Shown piece by piece: positions 7,894-16,537 of a DNA stretch of 64,000 nt. The notes beneath the pieces were generated by a model. The model saw only the letters and a program-made list of their open reading frames with translations, made no database searches and had not been told where the DNA came from. The position numbers and the translations under genes are program-made. Source of the stretch: an uncultured Winogradskyella sp. (GTDB lineage: Bacteria > Bacteroidota > Bacteroidia > Flavobacteriales > Flavobacteriaceae); contig NZ_CALGNH010000014.1 of assembly GCF_937958655.1 (NCBI RefSeq), forward strand, positions 27,268 to 91,267, written 5' to 3'. The stretch's first letter is position 1; each line of letters opens with the position of its first letter.

Positions 7894-8994
7894 CTTTTCA
7901 TAAATCAATCGTGCAGCAGTGGCGCTGGCTCCTTTGCCGCCAAGCTTTTTTTCTAAATCGTAATAATCTAAGAAAAGTTGTTCTCGTTTTTCCGAATTTA
8001 AGATCGTAGTCAATTCTTTATTAAGGCGCTTTTTATTTAAATCACCTTGTATGAGTTCGGTAACTACTTCACGATCCATAATCAAATTAACTAACGAAAT
8101 AAATTTAAGCGTTATTATACGTTTAGCAATCTGGTAAGAAAGCCAATTCGCTTTATAGCATACGACTTGCGGTACTTTAAATAATGCCGTTTCCAATGTT
8201 GCAGTGCCAGAAGTAACTAAGGCAGCATAAGCAATACTTAATAAATCGTAGGTTTTGTTAGAAATAAAACTCACATTATCTTGTTTTATAAAAGGCTTAT
8301 AAAAATCATAATCTTGGCTAGGTGCTCCAGCAATAACGAACTGATAATCTTCAAAATCGTTAACTAAGCTCAACATAACTCCGAGCATTTTGGTGATTTC
8401 TTGCTTACGGCTGCCAGGTAATAAAGCAATAATAGGTTTGGTGCTTAATTTATAGGTGTTTCTAAATTCAATTTCATTAATCTGAGGTCTATTCGCAATT
8501 GCATCAATCAGGGGATGGCCCACAAAGTGGACGTTGTAATTATATTTTTTGTAGAAGTCCTTTTCAAAAGGTAGAATACAATACATGGCATCTACGTCGC
8601 GTTTAATTTTTTCAACACGTCCAGCTCTAGAGGCCCAAACCTGTGGGGAAATATAATAATGGGTTATAAAATTTTTCCCTTTTGCCCATTTGGCAATTCT
8701 AAGATTAAAGCCCGAGTTGTCAATAAAAATGATAACATCGGGTATAAAGGCTTCAATATCTTGTTTACAAAATTTGAGATGACTAGAGATTTTCTTAAGG
8801 TTTAAGATGACCTCGGCAAAGCCCATAAATTGACGCTCTTTGTAATGCATTACCAATTCACCGCCAACGGCTTTCATTAAATCTCCTCCCCAAAATCTTA
8901 TGGTTGCTTTGTTATCTTCCTTAAATAGAGCCTTCATGAGGTTAGAACCGTGTAAATCGCCCGAAGCTTCGCCAACAATGATGTAATATTTCAT
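7861..8994 (-). CDS. lpxB: Lipid-A-disaccharide synthase
   Basis: 377-residue GT19 enzyme joining UDP-2,3-diacylglucosamine and lipid X to give the disaccharide core of lipid A at the cytoplasmic face of the inner membrane. The N-terminal GEASGDLHGSNL motif, FIDNSGFNLR, the YYISPQVWAS block, HFVGHPL and ALLPGSRKQEI, then SGTATLET are all typical. The last residues (IRDERLEIRN) are encoded by degenerate heptamer units, so the C-terminus has been altered by repeat expansion. It lies downstream of surE and a small membrane-protein gene on the same strand, a common flavobacterial arrangement. Confidence 0.96.
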   Translation of the reverse strand: MKYYIIVGEASGDLHGSNLMKALFKEDNKATIRFWGGDLMKAVGGELVMHYKERQFMGFAEVILNLKKISSHLKFCKQDIEAFIPDVIIFIDNSGFNLRIAKWAKGKNFITHYYISPQVWASRAGRVEKIKRDVDAMYCILPFEKDFYKKYNYNVHFVGHPLIDAIANRPQINEIEFRNTYKLSTKPIIALLPGSRKQEITKMLGVMLSLVNDFEDYQFVIAGAPSQDYDFYKPFIKQDNVSFISNKTYDLLSIAYAALVTSGTATLETALFKVPQVVCYKANWLSYQIAKRIITLKFISLVNLIMDREVVTELIQGDLNKKRLNKELTTILNSEKREQLFLDYYDLEKKLGGKGASATAARLIYEKIRDERLEIRN

Positions 8995-9001
8995 GTGTTT
9001 G

Positions 9002-9286
9002 TTAATTCATGAATTTAATAATCATGGTAATTACAAAGACCAAAATTGTTGCAATTAGTACACCTTTGGCTCTGTTGTCTCTGTTTTTCTTTAGAAATAA
9101 AAAGAATGCACCTAGATTTAAAAGTGCTCCAATACTCATAAGTTTAGTTAAGGTGCCGTTTGCAATGGCTGAGGCAACAACATTAGACCAATCATCTGAT
9201 TTTCCAAATATTTGAATGGCAAAGACCAGTCCAAAAACTGCAGCAATTAAGCCAACACCGAATCCTATTAAAATTTCTTTTTTCAT
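9002..9286 (-). CDS. Small four-helix membrane protein
   Basis: 94 residues from the ATG at 9286 (MKKEILIGFG), preferred over an in-frame start at 9328 that would add 14 polar residues and nearly touch surE. Three hydrophobic segments are visible (about 5-25, 38-58 and 70-92) with a DDWSN loop after the first. I recognise no family with a known function; such genes often sit between surE and lpxB in flavobacteria. It is probably cotranscribed with both. Confidence 0.75.
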   Translation of the reverse strand: MKKEILIGFGVGLIAAVFGLVFAIQIFGKSDDWSNVVASAIANGTLTKLMSIGALLNLGAFFLFLKKNRDNRAKGVLIATILVFVITMIIKFMN

Positions 9287-9331
9287 ATTAATTTGCCGCT
9301 TAAAGCGGTAATCTTTTAAAAGTGTCAATAA

Positions 9332-10102
9332 CTAATTCAACTTCCAAGTATTCAGCTTCTGTATTTCGCGATAAGCAGTTAAATCAAACTGTACAGGTAC
9401 TACAGAGACGTAGCCATTGGCTAGTGCCCATTCGTCTGTATCCTCGCCATTGTCCATATTTACAAATGTTCCTGCTAACCAATAATAGTCGCGTCCCATT
9501 GGGTTAGTGCGTTTATCAAATTCCTCTTCCCAATTAGCACGTGCTTGGCGACATACTTTAATACCTTTTATTTCTTTTTCTTTAATATTTGGTAAATTAA
9601 CGTTTAATACCACACCGTCTGAAAGTCCGTTCTCTAAAACCTGACGTGTTATGGTTTCTACAAAGGATCTACAATGTTTAAAATTAGCACTCCAGTTGTA
9701 ATCTAATAACGAAAACCCAACCGCAGGTATGCCTTCTATACCAGCCTCTATAGCAGCGCTCATTGTACCAGAATAAATAACATTGATAGATGAATTTGAG
9801 CCATGGTTAATCCCAGAAACACAAATATCTGGTTTACGATCTAAAATCTCCCTTACAGCTAGTTTTACACAATCTGCCGGAGTACCAGAGCAGCTATATT
9901 CAGGCTGTTTACCATCAATATTTACGTTTTCTAAATGTAGCGTAGCGTTTACTGTAATAGCATGTCCCATGCCGCTTTGAGGGCTGTCTGGTGCCACCAC
10001 AATGACGTCTCCAATTTGTCGCATTATAGAAATTAGCATTCTAATTCCTGGTGCTGTAATTCCATCATCATTGGTCACTAAAATCAAAGGACGTTTAGAC
10101 AT
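9332..10102 (-). CDS. surE: 5'/3'-nucleotidase SurE
   Basis: 256-residue metal-dependent nucleoside 5'-monophosphate phosphatase. The LVTNDDGITAPGI motif with the two metal-binding Asp residues is at residues 8-20, followed by VVAPDSPQSGMGHAIT, SGTPADCVKL and SGINHGSN, all conserved in SurE. It acts in the cytosol on nucleotides and possibly polyphosphate. It starts a minus-strand group surE - small membrane protein - lpxB - NlpC/P60. The 165 bp separating it from prc should contain both divergent promoters, but I find no clean TAnnTTTG element there. Confidence 0.96.
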   Translation of the reverse strand: MSKRPLILVTNDDGITAPGIRMLISIMRQIGDVIVVAPDSPQSGMGHAITVNATLHLENVNIDGKQPEYSCSGTPADCVKLAVREILDRKPDICVSGINHGSNSSINVIYSGTMSAAIEAGIEGIPAVGFSLLDYNWSANFKHCRSFVETITRQVLENGLSDGVVLNVNLPNIKEKEIKGIKVCRQARANWEEEFDKRTNPMGRDYYWLAGTFVNMDNGEDTDEWALANGYVSVVPVQFDLTAYREIQKLNTWKLN

Positions 10103-10266
10103 GTTTATAAGTTTAGTTTAGATACTGTAAAAATACTAAAAAGCTCAAGAATGACCAGTAATTGTAGCTTTAACAAAAAATTAGTGCCTCCTTTTTTCTT
10201 GGCATGGTTTTTTCTTCTATTTTAGTAATCTGTAGAAATGCCACTAATCATTTTAAAAAATAAACT

Positions 10267-12441
10267 ATGCGAGGGAATTATAAGTTTTTGTTATTAGCAT
10301 TATTAATAGCATTTGCATCATGCAGCTTTACCAACAAAACGTTTGAAAATCCTGACAAAGATAAATTGTTAATACAGTTAATCACCTATGTTCTCAACCA
10401 AGGGCATTTTAATCCGCAAGATATTAATGATGATTTTTCAGCCAATGTGTTTGATGATTACTTAAATCAGCTAGACCCGTTTAAGCGCTATTTTTATCAA
10501 TCGGATATCAAAGAATTTGAAGCTTATAAGAATCAAATAGACGATCAGATTAAAGCTTATGACGTCACCTTTTTCGATTTAACGCATAATAGATTATTAA
10601 TGCGTATTGAGGAATCTAAAAAACTGTATGCTAAAATTTTAGATAAGCCATTCGATTTCAATCAAAATGAAACGTATTCTGCGGATTATGAAACCTTAGA
10701 TTATGTAGATAGTAAGCGTGAAATGAAAGAGCGTTGGAGACAACAGCTTAAATTTTCTACAATCGCAAATTATGATGATGCTATTTCTCAGCGTAATTCT
10801 AATTTAGAAACTAATAATTTACCAGAAGGTGCGTTTTCTTCACAAAATGATAAACCAAAGTCCATAAAGAAGAAATCGTTAAAAGAGCTTGAAAAAGAAG
10901 CGCGAGAAGTAACAAAGAGATCACTTGATGAATTGTACGATTTTATAGATGATAGACAGCGTAAAGATTGGTTTGCGGTATATATAAACGCTATTGTAGA
11001 AGAATTTGATCCGCATACCTTCTATTTTGCACCAGAAGACAAAGACCGCTTTGATGTGGCCATGTCGGGTAAGTTTGAAGGTATTGGAGCAAGACTTCAA
11101 AAACGAATGGATGCAATTTTGGTGAATGAAATAATTAGCGGTGGCCCTGCTTGGAGAGCTAATGAATTAGAAGTTGGTGATCAAATCCTAAAGGTAAGAC
11201 AAGAAGAGGAAGTTGAGGCGGTTAATATTGTAGGTATGCCTTTAGATGAGGCTATTAAATTAATTAAAGGAACCAAGGGTACCACCGTTGTTTTAACACT
11301 AAAAAAAGTAGATGGGACAATAGAGGATATTTTTATTACAAGAGATATTGTAGAATTAGAGGAAACTTATGCAAAGTCTTCTACAGTGAATAAAGACGGT
11401 AAAACCTATGGTATAATAAATTTACCTAAATTTTACGTAGACTTTCAGAGTTACGATAATAGAAATGCGGCTTCAGATATTAAACAAGAAATTATTCGTC
11501 TTAAAGAACAAGGCATGGAAGGCCTTGTCTTAGATTTAAGAAATAATGGAGGTGGTTCCTTGCAAACCGTTGTGGATATTGTAGGGCTATTTATTGAACA
11601 AGGTCCTGTGGTACAGGTAAAAACTACTGGAGAACCAAAAGAAGTATTGAGGGATCAAGACAGTACGATATATTGGGATGGTCCGTTAGTAGTAATGGTG
11701 AATGAATTATCCGCTTCGGCATCTGAAATTTTAGCGGCAGCCATGCAAGATTATAAACGCGCTATTATTATAGGAAGCAAACAAACCTATGGTAAAGGCA
11801 CAGTTCAAAACGTGTTTGATCTTAACCGTATGGTGCGTAATAACTCTAATGGAGATATGGGAGCTTTAAAGTTTACAACCCAAAAGTTTTATAGAATCAA
11901 TGGTGGTTCTACACAATTAGAAGGGGTAAAGAGTGATGTTGTAGTGCCAGATCGTTATAGCTACATAGATATTGGAGAAAAAGACCAAGAAAACCCACTG
12001 CCTTGGGATAAAATAGATGCTGTAGATTACGAATTTTGGGGCAATTATTTTGATTATGATGCCACTATTGAAAAAAGTAAGGCACGTATGGCTTCTAACC
12101 AGCAGTTAAAATTAATAGATGCTAATGCTCAATGGGTTAAAAAGATAAGAGATAGAGAAGTATATTCTTTAAAATACGAAGACTACAAAAAAGTGATGGA
12201 GCTTAATGAGGAGGAAGCAAAACGATTTGAAAAGCTCTCAGAATACAAAACCGATTTAACCTTTAGTTCTTTACCTTACGAAATGAAGTTGATGGATGAA
12301 GACTCGGTTTTAAAAGAAAAGCGCACACGTTGGCATAAGAGTTTGTCTAAGGATGTTTACATTGAAGAAGCTTTAAATGTATTAAACGACTTAAAAACGA
12401 CTTATGCTATTAAAAACAAAGTAGCGGAAGTAAAAAACTAA
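10267..12441 (+). CDS. prc: Tail-specific (carboxy-terminal processing) protease
   Basis: 724-residue periplasmic S41 protease of the Prc/Tsp type. A lipoprotein signal with lipobox FASC (Cys19) is followed by the N-terminal Prc domain with the LDPFKRYF motif, a PDZ domain (about residues 250-345, GIGARLQ), the S41 core with LDLRNNGGG, the catalytic Ser484 in SASASE and Lys510 in GKGTVQ, then a C-terminal DUF3340-like helical region. Members remove damaged or processed periplasmic proteins by recognising C-termini and often work on peptidoglycan hydrolases. The length matches the large Prc class rather than the short CtpA class. Confidence 0.95.
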   Translation: MRGNYKFLLLALLIAFASCSFTNKTFENPDKDKLLIQLITYVLNQGHFNPQDINDDFSANVFDDYLNQLDPFKRYFYQSDIKEFEAYKNQIDDQIKAYDVTFFDLTHNRLLMRIEESKKLYAKILDKPFDFNQNETYSADYETLDYVDSKREMKERWRQQLKFSTIANYDDAISQRNSNLETNNLPEGAFSSQNDKPKSIKKKSLKELEKEAREVTKRSLDELYDFIDDRQRKDWFAVYINAIVEEFDPHTFYFAPEDKDRFDVAMSGKFEGIGARLQKRMDAILVNEIISGGPAWRANELEVGDQILKVRQEEEVEAVNIVGMPLDEAIKLIKGTKGTTVVLTLKKVDGTIEDIFITRDIVELEETYAKSSTVNKDGKTYGIINLPKFYVDFQSYDNRNAASDIKQEIIRLKEQGMEGLVLDLRNNGGGSLQTVVDIVGLFIEQGPVVQVKTTGEPKEVLRDQDSTIYWDGPLVVMVNELSASASEILAAAMQDYKRAIIIGSKQTYGKGTVQNVFDLNRMVRNNSNGDMGALKFTTQKFYRINGGSTQLEGVKSDVVVPDRYSYIDIGEKDQENPLPWDKIDAVDYEFWGNYFDYDATIEKSKARMASNQQLKLIDANAQWVKKIRDREVYSLKYEDYKKVMELNEEEAKRFEKLSEYKTDLTFSSLPYEMKLMDEDSVLKEKRTRWHKSLSKDVYIEEALNVLNDLKTTYAIKNKVAEVKN

Positions 12442-12589
12442 TTTTTAGCCAAAAATGATATTCTGTGGAGTTAAAATCTTGGTTATCGAATAAAGGTAAA
12501 CAATGAATTGTATTCTCTAGGATTATTGAAATGATAATATATTTTAATTGAAGATACCTAGCGTAGCTAATTAGATGTGTGTCCGCATA

Positions 12590-13681
12590 ATGAATAATCA
12601 CAAATCACTTACAGGTTTAGCGCTTCAAAAGTTTAAAACAAACTTTTGGGGCGTTTTTAGTTTAAGTCTTACCGCTTGTATTGGGTTAATTTCAGTTTTC
12701 GCTTACGTTTTAGCGCCAGATGCCTCTAAGAATGCCAATCAAATGCATTTGTCTATTCATTCTAAACCACCTAGGTTTGAAGTGCAAATGCTAACTATGC
12801 CTTCGAGTATAGAGTCTAATCAAAACCTTTTATCTCGGTTGTTTTTTGGTAAGATAAATACGGATACGGAGATTCCTATTCAGTCTTATAAGGTTATTGG
12901 AGATAAGCTGCACTATGTAGAATATGCATCAGATGGTTTGCAAGGGTTAGAAAAACAAGTTAATTTAAGTCAATTTCCAAATTCAGATTATAAATTTTTT
13001 ATTAATAATCGAAGCTTTATATTTGGTACAGATAAATATGGACGCGATTATCTTAGCCGTATTTTAATCGGATCTCGAATCTCATTTTTTATTGGCTTTG
13101 TTGCTGTATTTATTTCGCTCATAGTTGGGCTTTTAATGGGAAGTTTAGCTGGTTATTATGGGGGAAAGGTCGATGCTGTGATTATGTGGATTATAAATGT
13201 AACGTGGTCCATTCCTACCTTATTATTAGTTATCGCCATAACTTTAGCCTTAGGTAAAGGGTTTTGGCAAGTGTTTATTGCAGTCGGTTTAACCATGTGG
13301 GTTGAGGTAGCGAGGGTTGTGAGAGGGCAAATTATCAGTGCTAGGGAAATGCAATATGTCACGGCTGCTAGAGCTTTAGGATATCGGGATTATCGAATAA
13401 TCACGAAACATATTTTACCAAACATTTTTGGGCCTTTAATTGTAATTTCTGCAGCAAATTTTGCTGCTGCAATTTTAATAGAAAGCGGTTTAAGCTTTTT
13501 GGGTATTGGGGCGCAACCACCAATGGCAAGTTGGGGTGCAATGATAAAAGACCATTACAATTACATCATTCTTGGGAAACCTTATTTGGCATTAATACCA
13601 GGAATATGTATTATGCTATTGGTAATGGCTTTTATGTTGGTTGGGAATGCGCTTAGGGATGCTTTGGACGTTAAAACCTAG
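12590..13681 (+). CDS. ABC transporter permease, oligopeptide (DppC/OppC) type
   Basis: 363-residue inner-membrane permease. Start chosen at the ATG 12590 (MNNHKSLTG), 15 bases inside a longer frame. One N-terminal helix (about 25-45), a periplasmic stretch of about 110 residues containing FGTDKYGRDYLSR, the standard start of DppC-type domains, then five helices with the EAA loop ARALGYRDYRIITKHILPN. Such permeases pair with a DppB-like partner, ATPases and a binding protein, none of which is nearby, so partners must be encoded elsewhere. The periplasmic insert is longer than in classical DppC. Confidence 0.92.
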   Translation: MNNHKSLTGLALQKFKTNFWGVFSLSLTACIGLISVFAYVLAPDASKNANQMHLSIHSKPPRFEVQMLTMPSSIESNQNLLSRLFFGKINTDTEIPIQSYKVIGDKLHYVEYASDGLQGLEKQVNLSQFPNSDYKFFINNRSFIFGTDKYGRDYLSRILIGSRISFFIGFVAVFISLIVGLLMGSLAGYYGGKVDAVIMWIINVTWSIPTLLLVIAITLALGKGFWQVFIAVGLTMWVEVARVVRGQIISAREMQYVTAARALGYRDYRIITKHILPNIFGPLIVISAANFAAAILIESGLSFLGIGAQPPMASWGAMIKDHYNYIILGKPYLALIPGICIMLLVMAFMLVGNALRDALDVKT

Positions 13682-13687
13682 TATGTT

Positions 13688-14101
13688 TTATGCCGTCCCA
13701 TTTTCTAAAGCATTGACTTTTCGCATTAGCATTTCAATCCTAATATCTTTAGAGTTTACAAGCGCATTAAGATCCTTAATTCTTGCCTTTAGTTGGTCTA
13801 TTAGCTCATAGGGTAAATTAGTGTTAATACCATTATATAATTCGTCATTACTTATTTTTGGATAAGCCGTCGTAATATCTTTTACGGTCTTTGTGTCTGT
13901 TTTGTTGATGCGTTGCATAAAATCAGTCACCTCAATATTATAGATAGTGGCTAGCTTGTAAAGATGCTCTAAAGTTATTTTAGCTTTACCACACTCTAAA
14001 TTAGAGTAAGTCTTTTGTGAAATGTTAAGCTCGTGGGCGATAAAACTTTGGGTGTAATTTTTGTCTAGCCGAAGTATTTTAATGTGTTGAGCGGCAATCA
14101 T
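13688..14101 (-). CDS. XRE-family transcriptional regulator with C-terminal coiled coil
   Basis: 137 residues. Residues 5-60 form an XRE helix-turn-helix (LRLDKNYTQSFIAHELNISQKTYSNLECGKAKIT, split between the two helices), and residues 95-135 are a charged heptad-like helix (LIDQLKARIKDLNALV) that probably dimerises. It is convergent with the ABC permease (6 bp apart). Upstream of its start lies a 660-bp non-coding region carrying nested inverted repeats, so it may regulate itself and the small-protein cluster transcribed away from it. No ligand-binding domain is seen. Confidence 0.88.
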   Translation of the reverse strand: MIAAQHIKILRLDKNYTQSFIAHELNISQKTYSNLECGKAKITLEHLYKLATIYNIEVTDFMQRINKTDTKTVKDITTAYPKISNDELYNGINTNLPYELIDQLKARIKDLNALVNSKDIRIEMLMRKVNALENGTA

Positions 14102-14233
14102 AGGTAGTTAAGTCGTTTGAGTGATCTGTCATTAGATATCAGTGTGCTTTAAATGATTGATTTGGTAACTAACGCAAAATCAGTATAGTTAATAGCTTTT
14201 AATAAGCAATTTACTACAAAAATTTGTTTCTCA

Positions 14234-14274
14234 ATTACGGTTTTTCCGTAACACCTTTACGGAAAAACCGTAAT
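14234..14274. repeat. Nested perfect inverted repeat
   Basis: TTACGGTTTTTCCGTAA (14235-14251), a 5-base spacer CACCT, then its exact reverse complement TTACGGAAAAACCGTAA (14257-14273); one further A/T pair extends each arm. Each arm is itself an inverted repeat of TTACGG around five T or A, so four TTACGG half-sites are arranged symmetrically. Lies about 135 bp upstream of the XRE gene start. Confidence 0.95.
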
Positions 14275-14391
14275 CTGTAAGTATGGTAAGGGTTCTGGGG
14301 CTAAAAAAATCACTAAAAAAACAGCATTTTTTTGTTTTTAGTAAAATTTTAATGATGTATACCTACCCAAACCACCTAAAAATTAAGTGCC

Positions 14392-14474
14392 CTAGTAAAA
14401 ATTTACAGTAGCATAGAACGAGTTTACTTAGACCTTAGTAAAAATGGTATCACTTAGTAAATCTTTACTAGGTC
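14392..14474. promoter_or_regulatory. Iterated (C)TTAGTAAA boxes
   Basis: Direct copies CTAGTAAA at 14392, CTTAGTAAA at 14434 and 14453, and an inverted copy TTTACTAG at 14464. The outer pair GACCTTAGTAAA / TTTACTAGGTC can form an imperfect stem. Likely binding sites for a regulator, possibly the adjacent XRE protein (inference). Confidence 0.45.
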
Positions 14475-14763
14475 AATTTACAAATGCTATATAATTTAGC
14501 CTCAAACAAAAAATAACACTAACCAAACTCATGTTGCCAATGACATAGTTCAATTACCATAAAAAGAGAAAGCCTCTACTAGGTAGAAGCTCTCACAGTT
14601 TTTCGTTAAGTAGATAAACTTGCGCTTATTTATAATGCAAGTATATAAAAATTTTGTGATATAAGAAGTAGGTTTTATTTACAGGTGCAGAGCTTAAGCA
14701 CCTTAATAAGCCGCTAATGCTCAATAGCGAAGAAAATGGGCAAAATCTTATAAAACAAATTAA

Positions 14764-15504
14764 ATGAAAAATTTAAAAAATATAATTTCAACTTTGGTAA
14801 TGAGTCTTATGTTAATGCTATCTTTAAATGTAGATGCACAAAAAAATACATCAACAAGTTTAGATGATATTATAAGATTAATAAAAGAAGGCTCGCCGAC
14901 TTTTCCAGGTGCTATAGAGTTTCAAAATAGAAGTAATGACTCGTTTGAAGGCAAGGAAGCTGCAGATTTATTTATTACAAATTTTAAAAATTCTTTAACT
15001 GCTGTTCACAATGCTAAGGATAAGAGAAAAGCGCTTGAGGTTCATTCTTTAGGTAAATCTAAGTTGGAGTATTCGAATCTAGATGAATATGTGAGAAATA
15101 ATAAAAAAGATGCTTTTGCATCTGAGTTAAATTTAATTATTAATAACAGTACCTCGGCTGAGGATTTTAACAATAAACTCTCTGATTTATCTAAAAGGGA
15201 TTTAAAGGGTAGAGATAAGCAATTGGTATACATAATGGTAAATATTATGGATATTCTAGAGCAGCATAATTCAACATACAGAAGTTCTTCTCAAGTTAAA
15301 TGCAGTGGATGGTGGAGCTGTTGGGGGCAATGTGTTGCAGGAACAATAGGAGGTGCAGTTACAGGTGCCGCGACTCTAGGTATTGCTGGTGCTGCTGTGG
15401 GTACAGTAACTGTTCCTGTTGTTGGTACTGTTGCATTAGGGGCTGTAGGTACAATTGCTGGCGGTATTGGTGGTGCGCTAACGGGAGCTGCTGCTTCTTG
15501 TTAA
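14764..15504 (+). CDS. Secreted protein with Cys-flanked Gly/Ala-rich hydrophobic C-terminal domain
   Basis: 246 residues. A Sec signal peptide (about 1-25, ending LNVDAQ) is followed by a polar, helical region of about 150 residues without recognised family. The last 68 residues change abruptly: KCSGWWSCWGQCVAG, then a long Gly/Ala/Val/Thr stretch with GxxxG spacing (GTIGGAVTG, GIAGAAVG, AGGIGGALTG), ending in AAASC. A Cys-rich head, membrane-active glycine-zipper body and terminal Cys resemble bacteriocin-type C-terminal domains such as the halocin C8-like class, with the polar part as pro-region or self-immunity part; that comparison is from memory, not a search. It is followed by small membrane proteins of immunity-like size. 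Confidence 0.72.
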   Translation: MKNLKNIISTLVMSLMLMLSLNVDAQKNTSTSLDDIIRLIKEGSPTFPGAIEFQNRSNDSFEGKEAADLFITNFKNSLTAVHNAKDKRKALEVHSLGKSKLEYSNLDEYVRNNKKDAFASELNLIINNSTSAEDFNNKLSDLSKRDLKGRDKQLVYIMVNIMDILEQHNSTYRSSSQVKCSGWWSCWGQCVAGTIGGAVTGAATLGIAGAAVGTVTVPVVGTVALGAVGTIAGGIGGALTGAAASC

Positions 15505-15528
15505 GATAACTTTTGAAAAATAAAAATT

Positions 15529-15711
15529 ATGGAAAAAAATAAATTACCAATAGTTTTAATTTTAGTTTTGTGGATTTTATTCACTTTGTACATCTTTATT
15601 TCAAAAGGAATTAAAAGTGGTTATACCTCATGGCAGTTTTATGCGTCATTACTAGGATTGGTTATCTCAATAGTTTTTTTGGTCATGGTTTTTCGAAAAA
15701 TTAAAAGTTAA
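15529..15711 (+). CDS. Small two-helix membrane protein
   Basis: 60 residues with two hydrophobic segments (about 7-26 and 36-56) joined by a KSGYTSWQFYAS loop and ending in basic residues FRKIKS. I recognise no family. It begins 25 bases after the bacteriocin-like gene and ends at a terminator, so the two form a short operon; a role in self-protection or export is an inference from position and size. Confidence 0.65.
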   Translation: MEKNKLPIVLILVLWILFTLYIFISKGIKSGYTSWQFYASLLGLVISIVFLVMVFRKIKS

Positions 15712-15721
15712 TTTTTAAAGG

Positions 15722-15759
15722 AGAGCAGGCGCTTGTTCTAAGTGTCTGTTCTTTTTTTA
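15722..15759 (+). terminator. Intrinsic terminator closing the two-gene operon
   Basis: A 13-bp stem (AGAGCAGGCGCTT / AAGTGTCTGTTCT, three G-U pairs) is followed by seven T, starting about 10 bases after the stop codon. Confidence 0.85.
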
Positions 15760-15864
15760 GAATGAAAAGTATATGACTTTTCCTTAACAAGTACACTGTT
15801 TTTTTAAAATAATAGACCATACTAAACTTAACTATTGTGGCTTAATTAAATTAAAAAACAAAAA

Positions 15865-16035
15865 ATGAAAAAGTTATCCGGAATAATACTGGCACTAGCG
15901 TTAATTGCTTTGTCGATTGACCAACTCATATCATTAGATTTTGAATCTAACAAAGTTAGTGTTGCAATTAATAGTATAGCACTCATATTCTTTTTGGGAC
16001 TAATTATATACTATCTGTTTTCAAAGAAAAAATAA
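15865..16035 (+). CDS. Small two-helix membrane protein
   Basis: A 56-residue frame below usual length cut-offs: it begins MKKLSGIILALALIAL, has a short polar middle (DFESNKVS) and a second hydrophobic helix ending YYLFSKKK. The topology resembles the 60-residue protein just upstream, though sequences differ. The start follows an A-rich leader typical here and sits 105 bases after a terminator, so it has its own promoter or begins the next transcript. Function unknown. Confidence 0.6.
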   Translation: MKKLSGIILALALIALSIDQLISLDFESNKVSVAINSIALIFFLGLIIYYLFSKKK

Positions 16036-16081
16036 GTCAAAACTAAAAATTTGAACAAATCTTTTTAAAAATAATTATCAA

Positions 16082-16513
16082 ATGAAAAATCTAATATACA
16101 TAATAACACTCTGTTTGCCAATGCTAATCATTGGCCAAAACGAAATACAGACAGAAGTCAACTTTAATGGGCATCATTGCCGAGGTACAAATGGTCTCTG
16201 TACCATAGGCTCTGGAGATATGGCTAAAAACAATGTTAATTCCACATTGGTCTATGATGCCAAAAAAGGCCTTTTGTTAACTATTAAAATGGACAATCTC
16301 ACCGATGAAGAACTGTCCAAAGCATTCGGAAAGGTTGTAAATAGAAAGAACAATAACGAGGAACTACAGTTAATCGTAGAGGGGGATTTTGAGCTAGACC
16401 AAAATCTATTAAAAACACTTAAAGTACCTAAAAAAAGAATAACTATCAAGGCAGGAAATTATCCTGTCAACAGAAAAGATAATATCGCAACGGTGCTTTT
16501 TAGTGTAGACTAA
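16082..16513 (+). CDS. Exported protein of unknown function
   Basis: 143 residues with a signal peptide (LIYIITLCLPMLIIGQ, cleavage near residue 18). The mature part starts with HHCRGTNGLCTIG, whose two Cys may pair, and continues as an alternating beta-like region with DNLTDEELSKAFGKV. No family recognised. It precedes the frameshifted coiled-coil gene by 24 bases and probably shares its transcript. Confidence 0.65.
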   Translation: MKNLIYIITLCLPMLIIGQNEIQTEVNFNGHHCRGTNGLCTIGSGDMAKNNVNSTLVYDAKKGLLLTIKMDNLTDEELSKAFGKVVNRKNNNEELQLIVEGDFELDQNLLKTLKVPKKRITIKAGNYPVNRKDNIATVLFSVD

Positions 16514-16537
16514 ATTTTAAAAATTAAAAAAGCAAAG

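Larger units (their letters stand above)
14102..14763. other. 660-bp non-coding region rich in inverted repeats
   Basis: No convincing gene is found on either strand. It contains the nested repeat at 14234-14274, the iterated CTAGTAAA boxes at 14392-14474, and an imperfect hairpin at 14571-14591 (AGCCTCTAC / GTAGAAGCT, one mismatch) about 170 bp before the next start codon. It separates the XRE gene from a divergent cluster of small exported and membrane proteins and is probably their shared control region. Confidence 0.7.

Noticed and set aside
10199..10216. Sigma-54-like sequence TTGGCATGGTTTTTTCTT upstream of prc
   Set aside because: The GG at -24 is present but the invariant GC at -12 is TC, and sigma-54 use here cannot be supported; not listed as a feature.
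15300..15509. Cys-rich 69-residue alternative frame within the bacteriocin-like gene
   Set aside because: Product of Gly/Ala codon runs in a shifted frame; the main frame has signal peptide and coherent design.
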